Shown here: in pieces, positions 1 through 12,094 of the stretch
Position numbering within the stretch: position 1 is the stretch's first letter
Layout: each line of letters starts with the position of its first letter
NCBI RefSeq assembly: GCF_900240975.1
Contig: NZ_LT968775.1
Location: forward strand, 1 to 64,000
Origin: Mycobacterium sp. 4858
GTDB taxonomy: Bacteria; Actinomycetota; Actinomycetes; Mycobacteriales; Mycobacteriaceae
Reading direction: 5' to 3'
Length of the DNA: 64,000 bases
Notes under the pieces: model-generated
Databases searched by the model: none
Told to the model about the DNA's origin: nothing
What the model saw: the letters and a program-made list of their open reading frames with translations, nothing else
Position numbers and translations under genes: made by a program

Positions 1-152
1 GGATAGGCCGGGGGCGGATATTCGGGTGGCGTGGCCGGGGCCGGCGGTTCCCACGGCGCCTCTGGCTGCTCCGGGGCCCCGCCGCCGGCGGGAGCCGGTT
101 CGGCTTGGTCGTCGTGGGCGCGTTCGCCGAAACCGTCGCCGGGCGCTGTCAT
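1..152 (-). CDS. Partial proline-rich membrane protein (Rv1233c-like), N-terminus only
   Basis: Reading the minus strand from an ATG at 152 gives about 50 residues starting MTAPGDGFGERAHDDQAEP and continuing as a proline/alanine-rich stretch (repeated PPAPATPP- and EYPPPAYP-type segments) that runs off the left edge. No stop codon occurs before position 1. A Pro-rich cytoplasmic head before membrane segments is typical of the small mycobacterial DUF4190-type membrane proteins, and the position next to the Rv1234-like gene matches Rv1233c of M. tuberculosis. The membrane part lies outside the window, so the family assignment rests on position and composition. It is divergent from the gene at 325, and the 172-bp gap should hold both promoters. 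Confidence 0.6.
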   Translation of the reverse strand, partial: MTAPGDGFGERAHDDQAEPAPAGGGAPEQPEAPWEPPAPATPPEYPPPAY

Positions 153-324
153 GGTGTTCAACCTAGCCGATGGCCGAGTCGCGGATCGGCGGTGAATCGC
201 CGCGGGGCCGCTGGGGGCGCAGCGGGTGCCTGCGCCCTGTTTTCGCAGGTTGGCTTGCGGCCGCTCGATAGGCTAGAAGGCCCCGAGATGTGACGATGGC
301 CTGGGCGGAGGAGAATGATCGCCG

Positions 325-3200
<2,876 letters not shown>

Positions 3201-3211
<11 letters not shown>

Positions 3212-4052
3212 ACGCGCGCGGGCCGGGGTAGGCGCCCGGCGGGCGGTGGGGTGGGCCGTCATCGACACCGTGGTGGTGGGGTACGCACTTGTCCCGGTGC
3301 TGTGGATCCTCAGCCTCTCGCTCAAGCCGACGTCAACGGTCAAGGACGGCAAGCTGATCCCGTCGTCGGTGTCCTTCGAGAACTACCGCGGCATCTTCCG
3401 GGGTGACCTGTTCGGTGCGGCGCTGGTCAACTCGATCGGCATAGGGCTGATCACCACCGCGATCGCGGTGGTGCTCGGCGCGATGGCCGCCTACGCGATC
3501 GCCCGGCTGCGCTTCCCCGGCAAGCGGGTCATGATCGGCGCCACCCTGCTGGTCACCATGTTCCCCGCGATCTCACTGGTCACCCCGCTGTTCAACATCG
3601 AACGCTTCGTCGGCCTGTTCGACACCTGGCCGGGGCTGATCCTGCCCTACATCACCTTCGCTCTTCCGCTTGCCATCTACACCCTGTCGGCCTTCTTCCG
3701 GGAGATCCCATGGGATCTCGAGCGGGCGGCGAAAATGGACGGGGCCACGCCGGCGCAGGCCTTCCGCAAGGTGATCGTCCCCCTGGCCGCGCCGGGAGTG
3801 GTGACGGCGGCCATCCTGGTGTTCATCTTCGCCTGGAACGACCTGCTGCTGGCGCTGTCGCTCACCGCCACCAAGGCGGCGATCACCGCGCCGGTGGCCA
3901 TCGCGAACTTCGGCGGCAGTTCACAATTCGAGGAGCCCACCGGGTCGATCGCGGCCGGTGCCGTCGTGATCACCGTGCCGATCATCGTGTTTGTTTTAAT
4001 CTTTCAACGGCGAATCATCGCCGGATTGACCTCCGGCGCTGTGAAGGGATAG
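3201..4052 (+). CDS. sugB: Trehalose ABC importer permease SugB
   Basis: A 283-residue MalG-type permease, the partner of SugA. It has six predicted membrane helices and an EAA loop near residues 180-200 ([18 protein letters not shown]) for docking on SugC. The end, [10 protein letters not shown], is as in M. tuberculosis SugB. ATG 3201 was chosen; a GTG nine bases upstream (3192) is possible, and the M. tuberculosis protein starts about nine residues further in. It overlaps the 3' end of sugA by 11 bp, and sugC follows after 4 bp. Confidence 0.94.
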
Positions 4053-4056
4053 CGCG

Positions 4057-5235
4057 ATGGCCGAGATTGTGCTGGACCATGTCAGCAAGAGCTACCCCGA
4101 CGGCGCCACGGCGGTGCAAGACCTCAGCATCACCATCGCCGACGGCGAATTCCTGATCCTGGTCGGACCTTCCGGTTGCGGTAAGACGACGACACTGAAC
4201 ATGATCGCCGGCCTGGAGGACATCACGTCGGGCGAACTGCGCATCGGCGGCGAACGCGTGAACGAGAAGGCGCCCAAAGACCGCGACATCGCGATGGTTT
4301 TCCAGTCGTACGCGCTGTACCCCCACATGACCGTCCGGCAGAACATCGCGTTCCCGCTGACGTTGGCGAAGATGAAGAAGGCGGAGATCGCCCAGAAGGT
4401 CGAAGAGACCGCCAAAACCCTTGACCTGACCGAACTTCTCGACCGCAAACCCTCCCAACTGTCGGGCGGGCAACGGCAGCGGGTCGCAATGGGTCGCGCG
4501 ATCGTGCGCCACCCCAAGGCCTTCTTGATGGACGAGCCGCTGTCCAACCTGGACGCCAAGCTACGGGTCCAGATGCGCGGCGAGATCGCCCGGCTGCAGA
4601 AGCGGCTCGGCACCACGACCGTCTACGTCACGCACGACCAGACCGAGGCGATGACACTCGGAGACCGGGTGGTGGTGATGCACGGCGGGGTCGCGCAGCA
4701 GATCGGCACCCCGGACGAGCTTTACGAACACCCGGCAAACCTGTTCGTCGCCGGGTTCATCGGCTCGCCGGCCATGAACTTCTTCCCCGCCACGGTGACC
4801 ACCACCGGCCTGACGCTGCCTTTCGGTGAGGTCATGTTGTCGCCGGACGTCGAACGGATGATCGCGCAGCACCCGGTGCCGGAGAACATCATCGTGGGGG
4901 TGCGGCCCGAGCACCTGCACGACGCCGCGTTGATCGACGGGTACCAGCGCATCAGGGCGCTCACCTTCGAGGTGAAGGTCGACCTGGTCGAGTCGTTGGG
5001 CGCCGACAAGTTCGTCTACTTCTCCACCGCGGGGTGGGCGGCGCACTCCGCCCAACTGGACGAGCTGGCCGCCCAGGCCGATGCGCACGAAAACCAGTTC
5101 GTGGCAAGGGTTCCCGCGGAATCCAAAGCGGTGATCGGGCAGTCCATCGAGCTGGCGTTCGACACCACGAAGCTCGCCGTATTCGATGCCGGCACCGGGG
5201 CGAACCTGACCGTCGCGGCGTCCGCGGATCAGTGA
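4057..5235 (+). CDS. sugC: Trehalose importer ATPase SugC
   Basis: This 392-residue MalK/UgpC-type ATPase powers trehalose uptake. The Walker A is [10 protein letters not shown] near residue 36, the Q-loop is [11 protein letters not shown], the signature [15 protein letters not shown], and the Walker [15 protein letters not shown]. The H-loop is [10 protein letters not shown]. The last 150 residues form an OB-fold regulatory domain (GVRPEHL motif), as in carbohydrate importers. Length matches Rv1238 (393 aa). The stop overlaps the GTG start of the next gene by 4 bp. Confidence 0.96.
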   Translation: MAEIVLDHVSKSYPDGATAVQDLSITIADGEFLILVGPSGCGKTTTLNMIAGLEDITSGELRIGGERVNEKAPKDRDIAMVFQSYALYPHMTVRQNIAFPLTLAKMKKAEIAQKVEETAKTLDLTELLDRKPSQLSGGQRQRVAMGRAIVRHPKAFLMDEPLSNLDAKLRVQMRGEIARLQKRLGTTTVYVTHDQTEAMTLGDRVVVMHGGVAQQIGTPDELYEHPANLFVAGFIGSPAMNFFPATVTTTGLTLPFGEVMLSPDVERMIAQHPVPENIIVGVRPEHLHDAALIDGYQRIRALTFEVKVDLVESLGADKFVYFSTAGWAAHSAQLDELAAQADAHENQFVARVPAESKAVIGQSIELAFDTTKLAVFDAGTGANLTVAASADQ

Positions 5236-5825
5236 GCCCGGTCCTGGACCAGGTGCGCGCGCACCTGCGCCGTCACTTCGCCGATGTCGAGCCCGATTCG
5301 GCGAGCGTGACCTTTCTGGGCACCGAACCCATCGAGGTGCTGCGCTTCCGCGGGAGCGACGGGTTGGTGCATTACGTGTCACTGGGCTGTTCGCGGTATC
5401 CGATGACCGACCCGGCGCAGATCGTCGACGACCACACTCGGGGACCGCGCGCCGAGGTGGTGCTGCGCCTGCGAGATCCGGGCCCGGTCACCGGCATAGC
5501 CCGCAGCCTGGCGGTACTGGCCGCGACGCCGGCCGTCGAGGGTCTGGTGCTGACCGCCGACGCGTTGGTGGACCTGGGATCGCCGTTGTGGGCGCGACCC
5601 GCGGGACGCGTGCCGTTCACCGCGGTGTTGCTGGGCCCCAGCGACATTGACGATCTGCCGTTGGAGCCGCCGCGTGCCCCGGTGCAGTTCCTGTTGGCGA
5701 CGCCCATCACCGCGACCGAGGCGGCCTGGGTGCGGTTGAAGGGCGCCGAAGCCATGCGGCAGGCGTGGCAGAACGACGGCGTCGACGTGCTCGACCCGAA
5801 ACGCCCAGCGGCGCAACCGAACTGA
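5232..5825 (+). CDS. SUFU (suppressor of fused)-domain protein, coupled to sugC
   Basis: A 197-residue protein resembling bacterial suppressor-of-fused domain proteins: an N-terminal helix ([10 protein letters not shown]), then alternating strands with [16 protein letters not shown] and a region [12 protein letters not shown]. There is no signal peptide or membrane helix. The GTG at 5232 overlaps the sugC stop as GTGA, the same coupling as in the rest of the operon. Bacterial SUFU proteins are often tied to toxin immunity or are of unknown role; nothing here shows a catalytic site. M. tuberculosis lacks an obvious equivalent between sugC and corA, as far as I recall. The family call is moderate and the link with trehalose transport is inferred from coupling only. 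Confidence 0.7.
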   Translation: MSPVLDQVRAHLRRHFADVEPDSASVTFLGTEPIEVLRFRGSDGLVHYVSLGCSRYPMTDPAQIVDDHTRGPRAEVVLRLRDPGPVTGIARSLAVLAATPAVEGLVLTADALVDLGSPLWARPAGRVPFTAVLLGPSDIDDLPLEPPRAPVQFLLATPITATEAAWVRLKGAEAMRQAWQNDGVDVLDPKRPAAQPN

Positions 5826-5838
5826 CCGTCAGCTCGCG

Positions 5839-6948
5839 TCAGAGCCAGTTGAGTCTTCGGAAGCTGAAGTACAGGGTCAGGCAGGCGGTGATCATGATGG
5901 CGACCACCACCGGGTACCCCCAGTGCCATTTCAGCTCGGGCATGAACTCGAAGTTCATGCCGTAGATGCCCGCGAACATGGTCGGCACCGCGATGATGCC
6001 GGCCCAGGCCGATATCTTGCGCATGTCGGAGTTCTGCTGCATTCCGACGCGGGCCAGCGCGGCCTGGATCAGCGAGTTGAGCATGTCGTCGTAGCTGGCG
6101 ATGTGCTCGGCTGCCTCGGAGTGGTGGTCGGCGAGGTCGCGCAGGTAGCGCCGCACCTCCTTGGAGATCAGGTCTTTGTTCTCCTGTTGGATTCGCAGGA
6201 ACGCGCCGGATAACGGGTTGACGCACCGGCGCAGTTCGACGACCTCGCGCTTGAGCAGATAGATGGGTTCGACGTCGATCTTGCGGCCCGGCGCGAACGC
6301 CAGACCCTCGATGCTGTCGATGTCCGATTCGATCAGGTGGCTGACCACCAGGTAGTGGTTGACCACCTCGTGGGCGATGGCGTGCATCACCGCGTACGGC
6401 CCCAGGCGCAGCTGCTCGGGGTCGGCCTCCATCCGCTTGCGCAGATCGGAAAGCCCGCCGTGCTCGCCGTGGCGGACGGTGACCACGAAGTCCTTGCGGA
6501 CGAAGACCATCACCTCGCCGGTCTCGACGATTTGGCGGGCGGCCGCCACCGACTCATGCGGCACGTACGCGACCGTCTTCAGCACCAGGAACAGCGTCTC
6601 GTCGAATCGTTCCAGCTTGGGCCGCTGGTGGGCGCAGACGGCGTCCTCGACGGCCAGCGGGTGTATCCCGAAAACCTCCGCGACTTCCTGCATCTCGGCC
6701 TGGTCGGGCTCGCGCAGGCCGACCCACACGAACGCCTCGTGCCCGAGCATCTCGATCTGGCGCACTTTGTCCAGGGCCGTGGCGTAGCTGTATGTCCCGG
6801 GGAGCCGGTGGCCCTCGGCGTAGACGGCGCAGTCGACCAACGTCTCGTTGGGGGAGTGCGGTCGGGTGTCGGCTTGCGGCGGACGAGGCTCGTGCGCGAG
6901 CGGCCGCAGAGCCTCGGGCAATGCGTCAAAACCCTGGAACACATCCAC
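5839..6948 (-). CDS. corA: CorA family magnesium/cobalt transporter
   Basis: A 369-residue divalent cation channel of the inner membrane. A long acidic/helical cytoplasmic domain (1-305) includes the stalk helix. Two C-terminal membrane helices follow, at about 310-330 and 345-365, separated by the selectivity motif YGMN and the acidic loop FEFMPEL. Length and ends agree with Rv1239c. The gene is convergent with the SUFU-like gene (13 bp gap) and divergent from mdh. No M-box-like leader was recognised upstream. Confidence 0.95.
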   Translation of the reverse strand: MDVFQGFDALPEALRPLAHEPRPPQADTRPHSPNETLVDCAVYAEGHRLPGTYSYATALDKVRQIEMLGHEAFVWVGLREPDQAEMQEVAEVFGIHPLAVEDAVCAHQRPKLERFDETLFLVLKTVAYVPHESVAAARQIVETGEVMVFVRKDFVVTVRHGEHGGLSDLRKRMEADPEQLRLGPYAVMHAIAHEVVNHYLVVSHLIESDIDSIEGLAFAPGRKIDVEPIYLLKREVVELRRCVNPLSGAFLRIQQENKDLISKEVRRYLRDLADHHSEAAEHIASYDDMLNSLIQAALARVGMQQNSDMRKISAWAGIIAVPTMFAGIYGMNFEFMPELKWHWGYPVVVAIMITACLTLYFSFRRLNWL

Positions 6949-7132
6949 CTCCGATCGCAGCGCAGGTCTGACCGGCGGTGCTCCATGCTACGCGGTCCGG
7001 CTTGCCGACGAGCGACGATCCGGTTGCCGGCGCGGCCGGGCATCGGACCGGGGGTCGGCAGCCGGGAACGGTGCGCTAGTTTCGAGCCGAGACCCGATCC
7101 TGCATGACTACCTCCACAAGGAGTATTTCGAC

Positions 7133-8122
7133 GTGAGCGCAAGTCCTCTCAAGGTCGCCGTCACCGGCGCCGCCGGCCAGATCGGCTACAGCCTGTTGTT
7201 CCGCTTGGCGAGCGGTTCGCTGCTGGGCCCCGACCGCCCGATCGAGCTGCGTCTGCTCGAGATCGAGCCGGCGCTCAAGGCGCTCGAGGGCGTGGTGATG
7301 GAGCTCGATGACTGCGCGTTTCCGCTGTTGGCCGGGGTGCAGATCGGCTCGGATCCCAACAAGATCTTCGACGGTGCCAACCTCGCCCTGCTGGTCGGCG
7401 CGCGGCCGCGCGGGCCGGGCATGGAGCGCAGCGACCTGCTGGAGGCCAACGGCGCGATCTTCACCGCGCAGGGCAAGGCCTTGAACTCGGTGGCCGCCGA
7501 CGACATCCGCATCGGGGTGACCGGCAACCCGGCCAACACCAACGCGCTGATCGCGCTCAGCAACGCCCCCGACATCCCCAAGGAACGGTTCTCCGCGCTG
7601 ACCCGCCTCGACCACAACCGCGCCATCTCGCAGCTGGCCAAGAAGACGGGCGCCAAGGTCACCGACATCAAGAAGATGACCATTTGGGGCAACCACTCCG
7701 CGACCCAGTACCCCGACATCTTCCACGCCGAGGTCGGCGGCAAGAACGCCGCCGAGGTGGTCAACGACCAGAACTGGCTCGAGAACGACTTCATCCCGAC
7801 GGTGGCCAAGCGCGGCGCGGCGATCATCGACGCGCGCGGCGCCTCGTCGGCCGCCTCGGCCGCGTCGGCGACCATCGACGCCGCCCGTTCCTGGCTGCTG
7901 GGCAGCCCGGACGGCGACTGGGTGTCGATGGCGGTGTACTCCGACGGCTCCTACGGCGTGCCGGAGGGAATCGTGTCGTCGTTCCCGGTCACCACCAAGG
8001 ACGGCGACTGGTCGATCGTGCAGGGGTTGGAGATCGACGACTTCTCCCGCGGTCGGATCGACAAGACGACCGCCGAGCTGGTCGACGAGCGCAAGGCGGT
8101 CACCGAGCTGGGTCTCATCTGA
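7133..8122 (+). CDS. mdh: Malate dehydrogenase (NAD-dependent)
   Basis: A 329-residue cytoplasmic enzyme that interconverts malate and oxaloacetate in the TCA cycle. The Rossmann loop [12 protein letters not shown] is near residue 12. Substrate-binding arginines lie in [15 protein letters not shown], the NPANTNA loop follows, and the catalytic histidine is in [11 protein letters not shown]. The GTG start at 7133 is preceded by AAGGAG at 7118-7123 and gives exactly the M. tuberculosis length. The open frame upstream of it is not coding. It is followed after 73 bp by a malic enzyme in the same direction, which together gives malate two exits (oxaloacetate or pyruvate). Confidence 0.97.
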   Translation: MSASPLKVAVTGAAGQIGYSLLFRLASGSLLGPDRPIELRLLEIEPALKALEGVVMELDDCAFPLLAGVQIGSDPNKIFDGANLALLVGARPRGPGMERSDLLEANGAIFTAQGKALNSVAADDIRIGVTGNPANTNALIALSNAPDIPKERFSALTRLDHNRAISQLAKKTGAKVTDIKKMTIWGNHSATQYPDIFHAEVGGKNAAEVVNDQNWLENDFIPTVAKRGAAIIDARGASSAASAASATIDAARSWLLGSPDGDWVSMAVYSDGSYGVPEGIVSSFPVTTKDGDWSIVQGLEIDDFSRGRIDKTTAELVDERKAVTELGLI

Positions 8123-8139
8123 GATCCAGCGGCGTGGCC

Positions 8140-8188
8140 GGTGAGACGCACGTCACCATTAGGTCTACTAATCGGTAGTCAGTACCCT
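8140..8188 (+). promoter_or_regulatory. mdh-malic enzyme gap: two dyads and a leaderless-type -10
   Basis: The 73-bp gap holds a dyad GGTGA-N8-TCACC (8140-8157), a second short dyad TTAG-N5-CTAA (8159-8171), and TACCCT (8183-8188), which fits the mycobacterial -10 TANNNT. Seven bases separate it from the GTG start at 8196, and no Shine-Dalgarno sequence is present. This is the usual geometry of a leaderless mRNA. The role of the dyads as operators is inferred. Confidence 0.4.
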
Positions 8189-8195
8189 GAAGCGC

Positions 8196-9395
8196 GTGTC
8201 CGAGTTGATTGAATCGATACAGACGCGCGTCGAAGCGGGTGCGATCACCGACGCGGAAATCTTCGAGGCACACATTGGCGGCAAGCTTTCGGTAGGCCTG
8301 ACGGCACCGCTGGACACCCAGCGCGCCCTGTCCATCGCCTACACACCGGGTGTGGCGCAGGTCAGTCGCGCGATCGCCGCCGACCGCAGCCAGGCCGCCC
8401 GGTACACGTGGGCGAACCGGCTGGTCGCCGTCGTCAGCGACGGCAGCGCCGTGCTGGGCCTGGGTGACATCGGACCGGCGGCCTCGTTGCCGGTGATGGA
8501 GGGCAAGTGCGCCCTGTTTCAGGCGTACGGCGGCCTGAACGCGATCCCCATCGTGCTGGACACCAAGGATCCCGACGAGATCGTCGAAACCCTGGTGCGG
8601 CTGCGCCCGACGTTCGGCGCCGTCAACCTCGAGGACATTTCCGCGCCGCGCTGCTTCGAGATCGAACGGCGGGTCATCGAAGCGCTGGACTGCCCCGTGA
8701 TGCACGACGATCAGCACGGGACGGCGATCGTTGCGCTGGCCGCGCTCATGGGTGCCACCAAGTTGCTCGGCCGCGACATGACGTCGCTGCGGGTGGTGGT
8801 CTCCGGCGCCGGCGCGGCGGGTGTGGCGTGCACGAATCTCCTTCTGACGATGGGCGTTTCCGACATCACCGTGCTCGACTCGCGCGGCATTCTGCACACC
8901 GGGCGCGACGACATGAACAGCGTGAAGAGCGTTCTGGCGCAGCGCACGAACCCCGACGGTCTGACGGGCAGCATGGCCGAAGCGCTGCGCGGCGCCGATC
9001 TGTTCCTCGGGGTGTCGGGCGGTGTGGTGCCCGAGGAGATGATCGCCACCATGGCGCCCGACGCCATCGTGTTCGCGCTGTCCAACCCCGACCCCGAGAT
9101 CCATCCGCAGGTCGCGGCCAAGTACGCCGCGGTGGTGGCCACCGGCCGCAGCGACTTCCCCAACCAGATCAACAACGTGCTGGCCTTCCCCGGCGTGTTC
9201 CGTGGGGCGCTCGACGCCGGGGCGCGCCGGATCACCGAGAAGATGATGGTTGCCGCCGCCGAGGCCATCTTCTCGGTCGTCAGCGATGACCTGGCTTTCG
9301 ACCGAATCGTCCCCAGCCCGCTGGACCTGCGCGTCGGGGATGCCGTCGCCACGGCGGTGGCCCTGGCCGCAGACCCCGCAGACATCGCGGGGTGA
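8196..9395 (+). CDS. Small NAD(P)-dependent malic enzyme
   Basis: A 399-residue oxidative decarboxylase converting malate to pyruvate and CO2. It belongs to the short bacterial class (about 400 aa), not the 548-residue Mez of M. tuberculosis. Seen are AYTPGVAQ (catalytic Tyr region), [19 protein letters not shown], the MEGKCALF lysine region, [14 protein letters not shown] (metal/substrate site) and a Rossmann loop [14 protein letters not shown]. The N-terminal part (residues 1-170) is the catalytic fold and the rest is NAD-binding. It lies directly downstream of mdh and overlaps lpqZ by 4 bp. M. tuberculosis has VapBC33 and PE_PGRS23 in this place, so the gene is a lineage difference. Cofactor preference cannot be read from the sequence. 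Confidence 0.92.
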   Translation: MSELIESIQTRVEAGAITDAEIFEAHIGGKLSVGLTAPLDTQRALSIAYTPGVAQVSRAIAADRSQAARYTWANRLVAVVSDGSAVLGLGDIGPAASLPVMEGKCALFQAYGGLNAIPIVLDTKDPDEIVETLVRLRPTFGAVNLEDISAPRCFEIERRVIEALDCPVMHDDQHGTAIVALAALMGATKLLGRDMTSLRVVVSGAGAAGVACTNLLLTMGVSDITVLDSRGILHTGRDDMNSVKSVLAQRTNPDGLTGSMAEALRGADLFLGVSGGVVPEEMIATMAPDAIVFALSNPDPEIHPQVAAKYAAVVATGRSDFPNQINNVLAFPGVFRGALDAGARRITEKMMVAAAEAIFSVVSDDLAFDRIVPSPLDLRVGDAVATAVALAADPADIAG

Positions 9396-10255
9396 GAACC
9401 GGCCGGCTGGCGGCGTCGCTGCTCGCCGTCATTCTCGTGGTGGCCGGCTGCGGCACCGGCGGCCACGCCGCTCGTCCGGAACTGGTGGTCGGCTCGTCGG
9501 CGGATCCCGAGTCGGCGCTGCTGGCCGGCGTGTACGTGGCCGCGCTGCGGTCATACGGTTTCCCGGCGCGCGCCGAGACCGCCGAGAATCCGATGGCGCG
9601 CCTGGACTCGGGCGCGTTCACCGTCGTCCCGGCCCTGACCGGACGCGAGCTGCAGAGCCTGCAGCCCGGTGCGGCGGCGTTGTCCGACGCGGAGGTCTAC
9701 CGCGCGATGGTGGCCGCGCTGCCCGAGGGCGTCGCCGCGGGTGACTACACGACGGCGGCGGAAGACAAACCCGTGCTGCTGGTGACCGGGTCCACCGCCG
9801 GGGCGTGGGGTGGCAGCGACGTCAGCGCGGACCTGAGCGCGCTGCCGAAACACTGCGCCGGATTGGTCGTCGGCACCGTCGCCGGGCGTCCGGCTCCCTC
9901 GACGGTGGGCACGTGCCGGCTTCCGGTTCCGCGCGAATTCCCCGATCAGACAACGATGTTCGCCGCGGTGCGGGCCGGGCAGCTGACCGCGGGCTGGACG
10001 ACGACCGCCGACCCCGGCCTGCCCGCCGACCTGGTCGCGCTGGCTGACGGCAAGCCGGCACTGGTCAGGGCCGAGAACGTCGTGCCGCTGTATCGCCGCA
10101 ACGCGCTGAGCGATCGGCAGCTGCTGGCCATCAACGAGGTCGCCGGCGTGCTGGACACAGCCGCGCTGGTCGACATGCGCCGTCAGGTGGGCGGCGGGGC
10201 CGACCCGCAGGCGGTGGCCGGCGGGTGGCTCGCGGAGCATCCGCTGGGGCGGTGA
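9392..10255 (+). CDS. lpqZ: Lipoprotein LpqZ, OpuAC-type substrate-binding protein
   Basis: A 287-residue lipoprotein with a twin basic start (RTGRLAASL), a hydrophobic core and lipobox VVAGC (Cys about 20). The mature part has the pattern of glycine betaine/osmoprotectant-binding proteins: LVVGSSADPESALLAGVYVAAL, then two lobes with a conserved C-terminal region of DPGLPADLVALADGKP type. No permease or ATPase gene is next to it, so it either works with a distant transporter or has another role. The GTG start overlaps the malic enzyme stop (GTGA), suggesting coupled translation. Confidence 0.88.
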   Translation: MRTGRLAASLLAVILVVAGCGTGGHAARPELVVGSSADPESALLAGVYVAALRSYGFPARAETAENPMARLDSGAFTVVPALTGRELQSLQPGAAALSDAEVYRAMVAALPEGVAAGDYTTAAEDKPVLLVTGSTAGAWGGSDVSADLSALPKHCAGLVVGTVAGRPAPSTVGTCRLPVPREFPDQTTMFAAVRAGQLTAGWTTTADPGLPADLVALADGKPALVRAENVVPLYRRNALSDRQLLAINEVAGVLDTAALVDMRRQVGGGADPQAVAGGWLAEHPLGR

Positions 10256-10262
10256 ACGAGCC

Positions 10263-11114
10263 TCACCGTTTGGGCATGAGCCTGTGCACCGTCTGCTGCA
10301 CCCGGCTCATGATCGGCCCGCCCAGCAGGCGCTCGGGTCTCGAACCCGTCAGCCGCACCACCAGATCCATGGCCTTGACGTCGGGGCCGACGAGCACCCG
10401 GGCCTTGTTCCTGCCCACGCCCGCCAAGATGACCTCAGCAGCCCGCTGCGGTGTGGTCTTGGCCTGCTGCTCCTCGAACAGTTCCGCCAGGCCGTCCTGG
10501 TCGAGGCCGTCGGCGAAGACGGCGTTGCGGGCGAATCCCGTCTTCACGCCGCCGGGGTGCACCGTCGTCACCCGCACCGGGTGGCCGGCCAGCACCATCT
10601 CCTGGCGCAGCGCCTCGGTGAAACCGCGAACGGCGAACTTGGCCGAAACGTACGCCGCCTGCCCGGGCGCCGAGAACAGGCCCAGCGCGCTGGAGATGTT
10701 GATGACGTGGCCGTCGCCCGAGGCGATCAGGTGGGGGAGGAAGGCCTTGGTGCCGTTCACCACACCCCAATAGTCGACGTCCATCACCCGCTCGAAGTCC
10801 TTGAACCGGCTGTCCTCGATGGACCCGACAAACGTGATGCCCGCGTTGTTGTAGATCTGGTTCACCTTGCCGAAGTGCTCGCGGACGGCGTCGGCGTAGG
10901 CCAGAAACGCCTCGCGCTCGGTCACATCGAGCCGGTCGGCTTTGACCGGCGCGCCGATCGCCTTGAGTTGCGCCTCGGTTCGCGCCAGCCCTTCGATGTC
11001 GACGTCGCCGATCGCGACCCTGGCGCCCGCGCGGCCAAGTTCTAGCGCCAGCGCCTGGCCGATCCCCGAACCCGCGCCCGTCACCACGGCGACCTTTCCA
11101 GCGAAGCTGTGCAT
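10263..11114 (-). CDS. Short-chain dehydrogenase/reductase (paralog A)
   Basis: A 283-residue classical SDR. The Rossmann motif TGAGSGIG is near residue 13, NNAG at about 91, the catalytic Ser in ISSALG and the YxxxK pair in AYVSAKFAV. Asp at the end of the second strand (GDVDIEGL) favours NAD(H), although this is only a rule of thumb. Substrate unknown. The C-terminal 40 residues are hydrophobic/basic and end LMPKR. It is a close copy of the next gene, arranged in tandem, and convergent with lpqZ (7 bp gap). M. tuberculosis has one gene here (Rv1245c). Confidence 0.9.
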   Translation of the reverse strand: MHSFAGKVAVVTGAGSGIGQALALELGRAGARVAIGDVDIEGLARTEAQLKAIGAPVKADRLDVTEREAFLAYADAVREHFGKVNQIYNNAGITFVGSIEDSRFKDFERVMDVDYWGVVNGTKAFLPHLIASGDGHVINISSALGLFSAPGQAAYVSAKFAVRGFTEALRQEMVLAGHPVRVTTVHPGGVKTGFARNAVFADGLDQDGLAELFEEQQAKTTPQRAAEVILAGVGRNKARVLVGPDVKAMDLVVRLTGSRPERLLGGPIMSRVQQTVHRLMPKR

Positions 11115-11183
11115 CCAGTACTCCCTCGTGGCGGCGTGCGGCGTCAGGCTAGCCGGTAGTGGCGATCCCCGCTACGGTTTCCC

Positions 11184-12011
11184 TCACCGCTTGGGCATCA
11201 ACCGGCCCATCACGGGCCCGAACAGCTGCTGGTATCCCGGGCCCGTCAGCCGCACCAGGGCGTCCAGCACCTTGGCGTCCGTGCCGACCAGCACCCGGGC
11301 CTTCTTCTTGCGCACCGCCTCCAGGATGATCTGGGCGGCCCGGTGCGGGCTGGTCTTGGCCAACCGCTTGTCGAACAGGCTGGCCAGCTCGGCCTGGTCG
11401 AGCCCCTCGGCGGCCGTGGCGTTGCGGGCGATCGCCGTCTTGATGCCGCCGGGGTGCACCGTGGTCACCGCGACCGGGTGGCCGGCCGCCGCCATCTCCT
11501 GCCGCAGCGCCTCGGTGAAGCCGCGGACCGCGAACTTGGCGGAGTTGTAGGCCGCCTGACCGGGCACCGAGAACAACCCGAACACGCTCGAGACGTTGAT
11601 CACATGACCGTCGCCGGAGGCGATCAGGTGGGGCAGGAACGCCTTGGTGCCGTTGACCACACCCCAGAAGTCGACGTCCATCACCCGCTCGATGTCTTTG
11701 AACTGGCTGACTTCGACGTCGCCGGTGAACGCGATGCCCGCGTTGTTGTAGATCTGGTTCACCTTGCCGAAGTGGTCGCGGACGGCGTCGGCGTAGGCCA
11801 GAAACGCCTCGCGCTCGGTCACGTCGAGCCGGTCCGCCATGACCTCGGCCCCGATCGCCTTCAACTTGGCCTCGGTTTCCGCCAGGCCCTCGACATCGAC
11901 GTCGCTGATCGCGACCTTGGCGCCCGAGCGGCCCAGCTCTATCGCCAGCGCCTGCCCGATACCCGAACCCGCACCAGTGACCACGGCGACCTTGCCGGCG
12001 AACCCTTGCAT
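11184..12011 (-). CDS. Short-chain dehydrogenase/reductase (paralog B, Rv1245c-like)
   Basis: A 275-residue SDR very similar to its downstream neighbour: same start (QGFAGKVAVVTGAGSGIGQA), same NNAG, VSSVFG serine and AYNSAKFAV active-site motif, same LMPKR end. ATG 12011 was chosen over an in-frame ATG at 12026 because paralog A and Rv1245c (276 aa) start here. Substrate and pathway unknown. It lies downstream of kgd on the same strand, 83 bp after its start, so it could be in a separate unit with paralog A, which follows after a 69-bp gap. Confidence 0.9.
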   Translation of the reverse strand: MQGFAGKVAVVTGAGSGIGQALAIELGRSGAKVAISDVDVEGLAETEAKLKAIGAEVMADRLDVTEREAFLAYADAVRDHFGKVNQIYNNAGIAFTGDVEVSQFKDIERVMDVDFWGVVNGTKAFLPHLIASGDGHVINVSSVFGLFSVPGQAAYNSAKFAVRGFTEALRQEMAAAGHPVAVTTVHPGGIKTAIARNATAAEGLDQAELASLFDKRLAKTSPHRAAQIILEAVRKKKARVLVGTDAKVLDALVRLTGPGYQQLFGPVMGRLMPKR

Positions 12012-12094
12012 GAGCACCCTTCCCAATCGGCCCCGTTTGCGTCGAGGCTAGCCGGTACCGGCGGTCCCCCTTATCGGCGGGTGGGGCAACGCAA

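Noticed and set aside
8159..8171. TetR-type operator at TTAG-N5-CTAA
   Set aside because: Only four bases per arm, which occur by chance; kept merely as a note in the regulatory entry.
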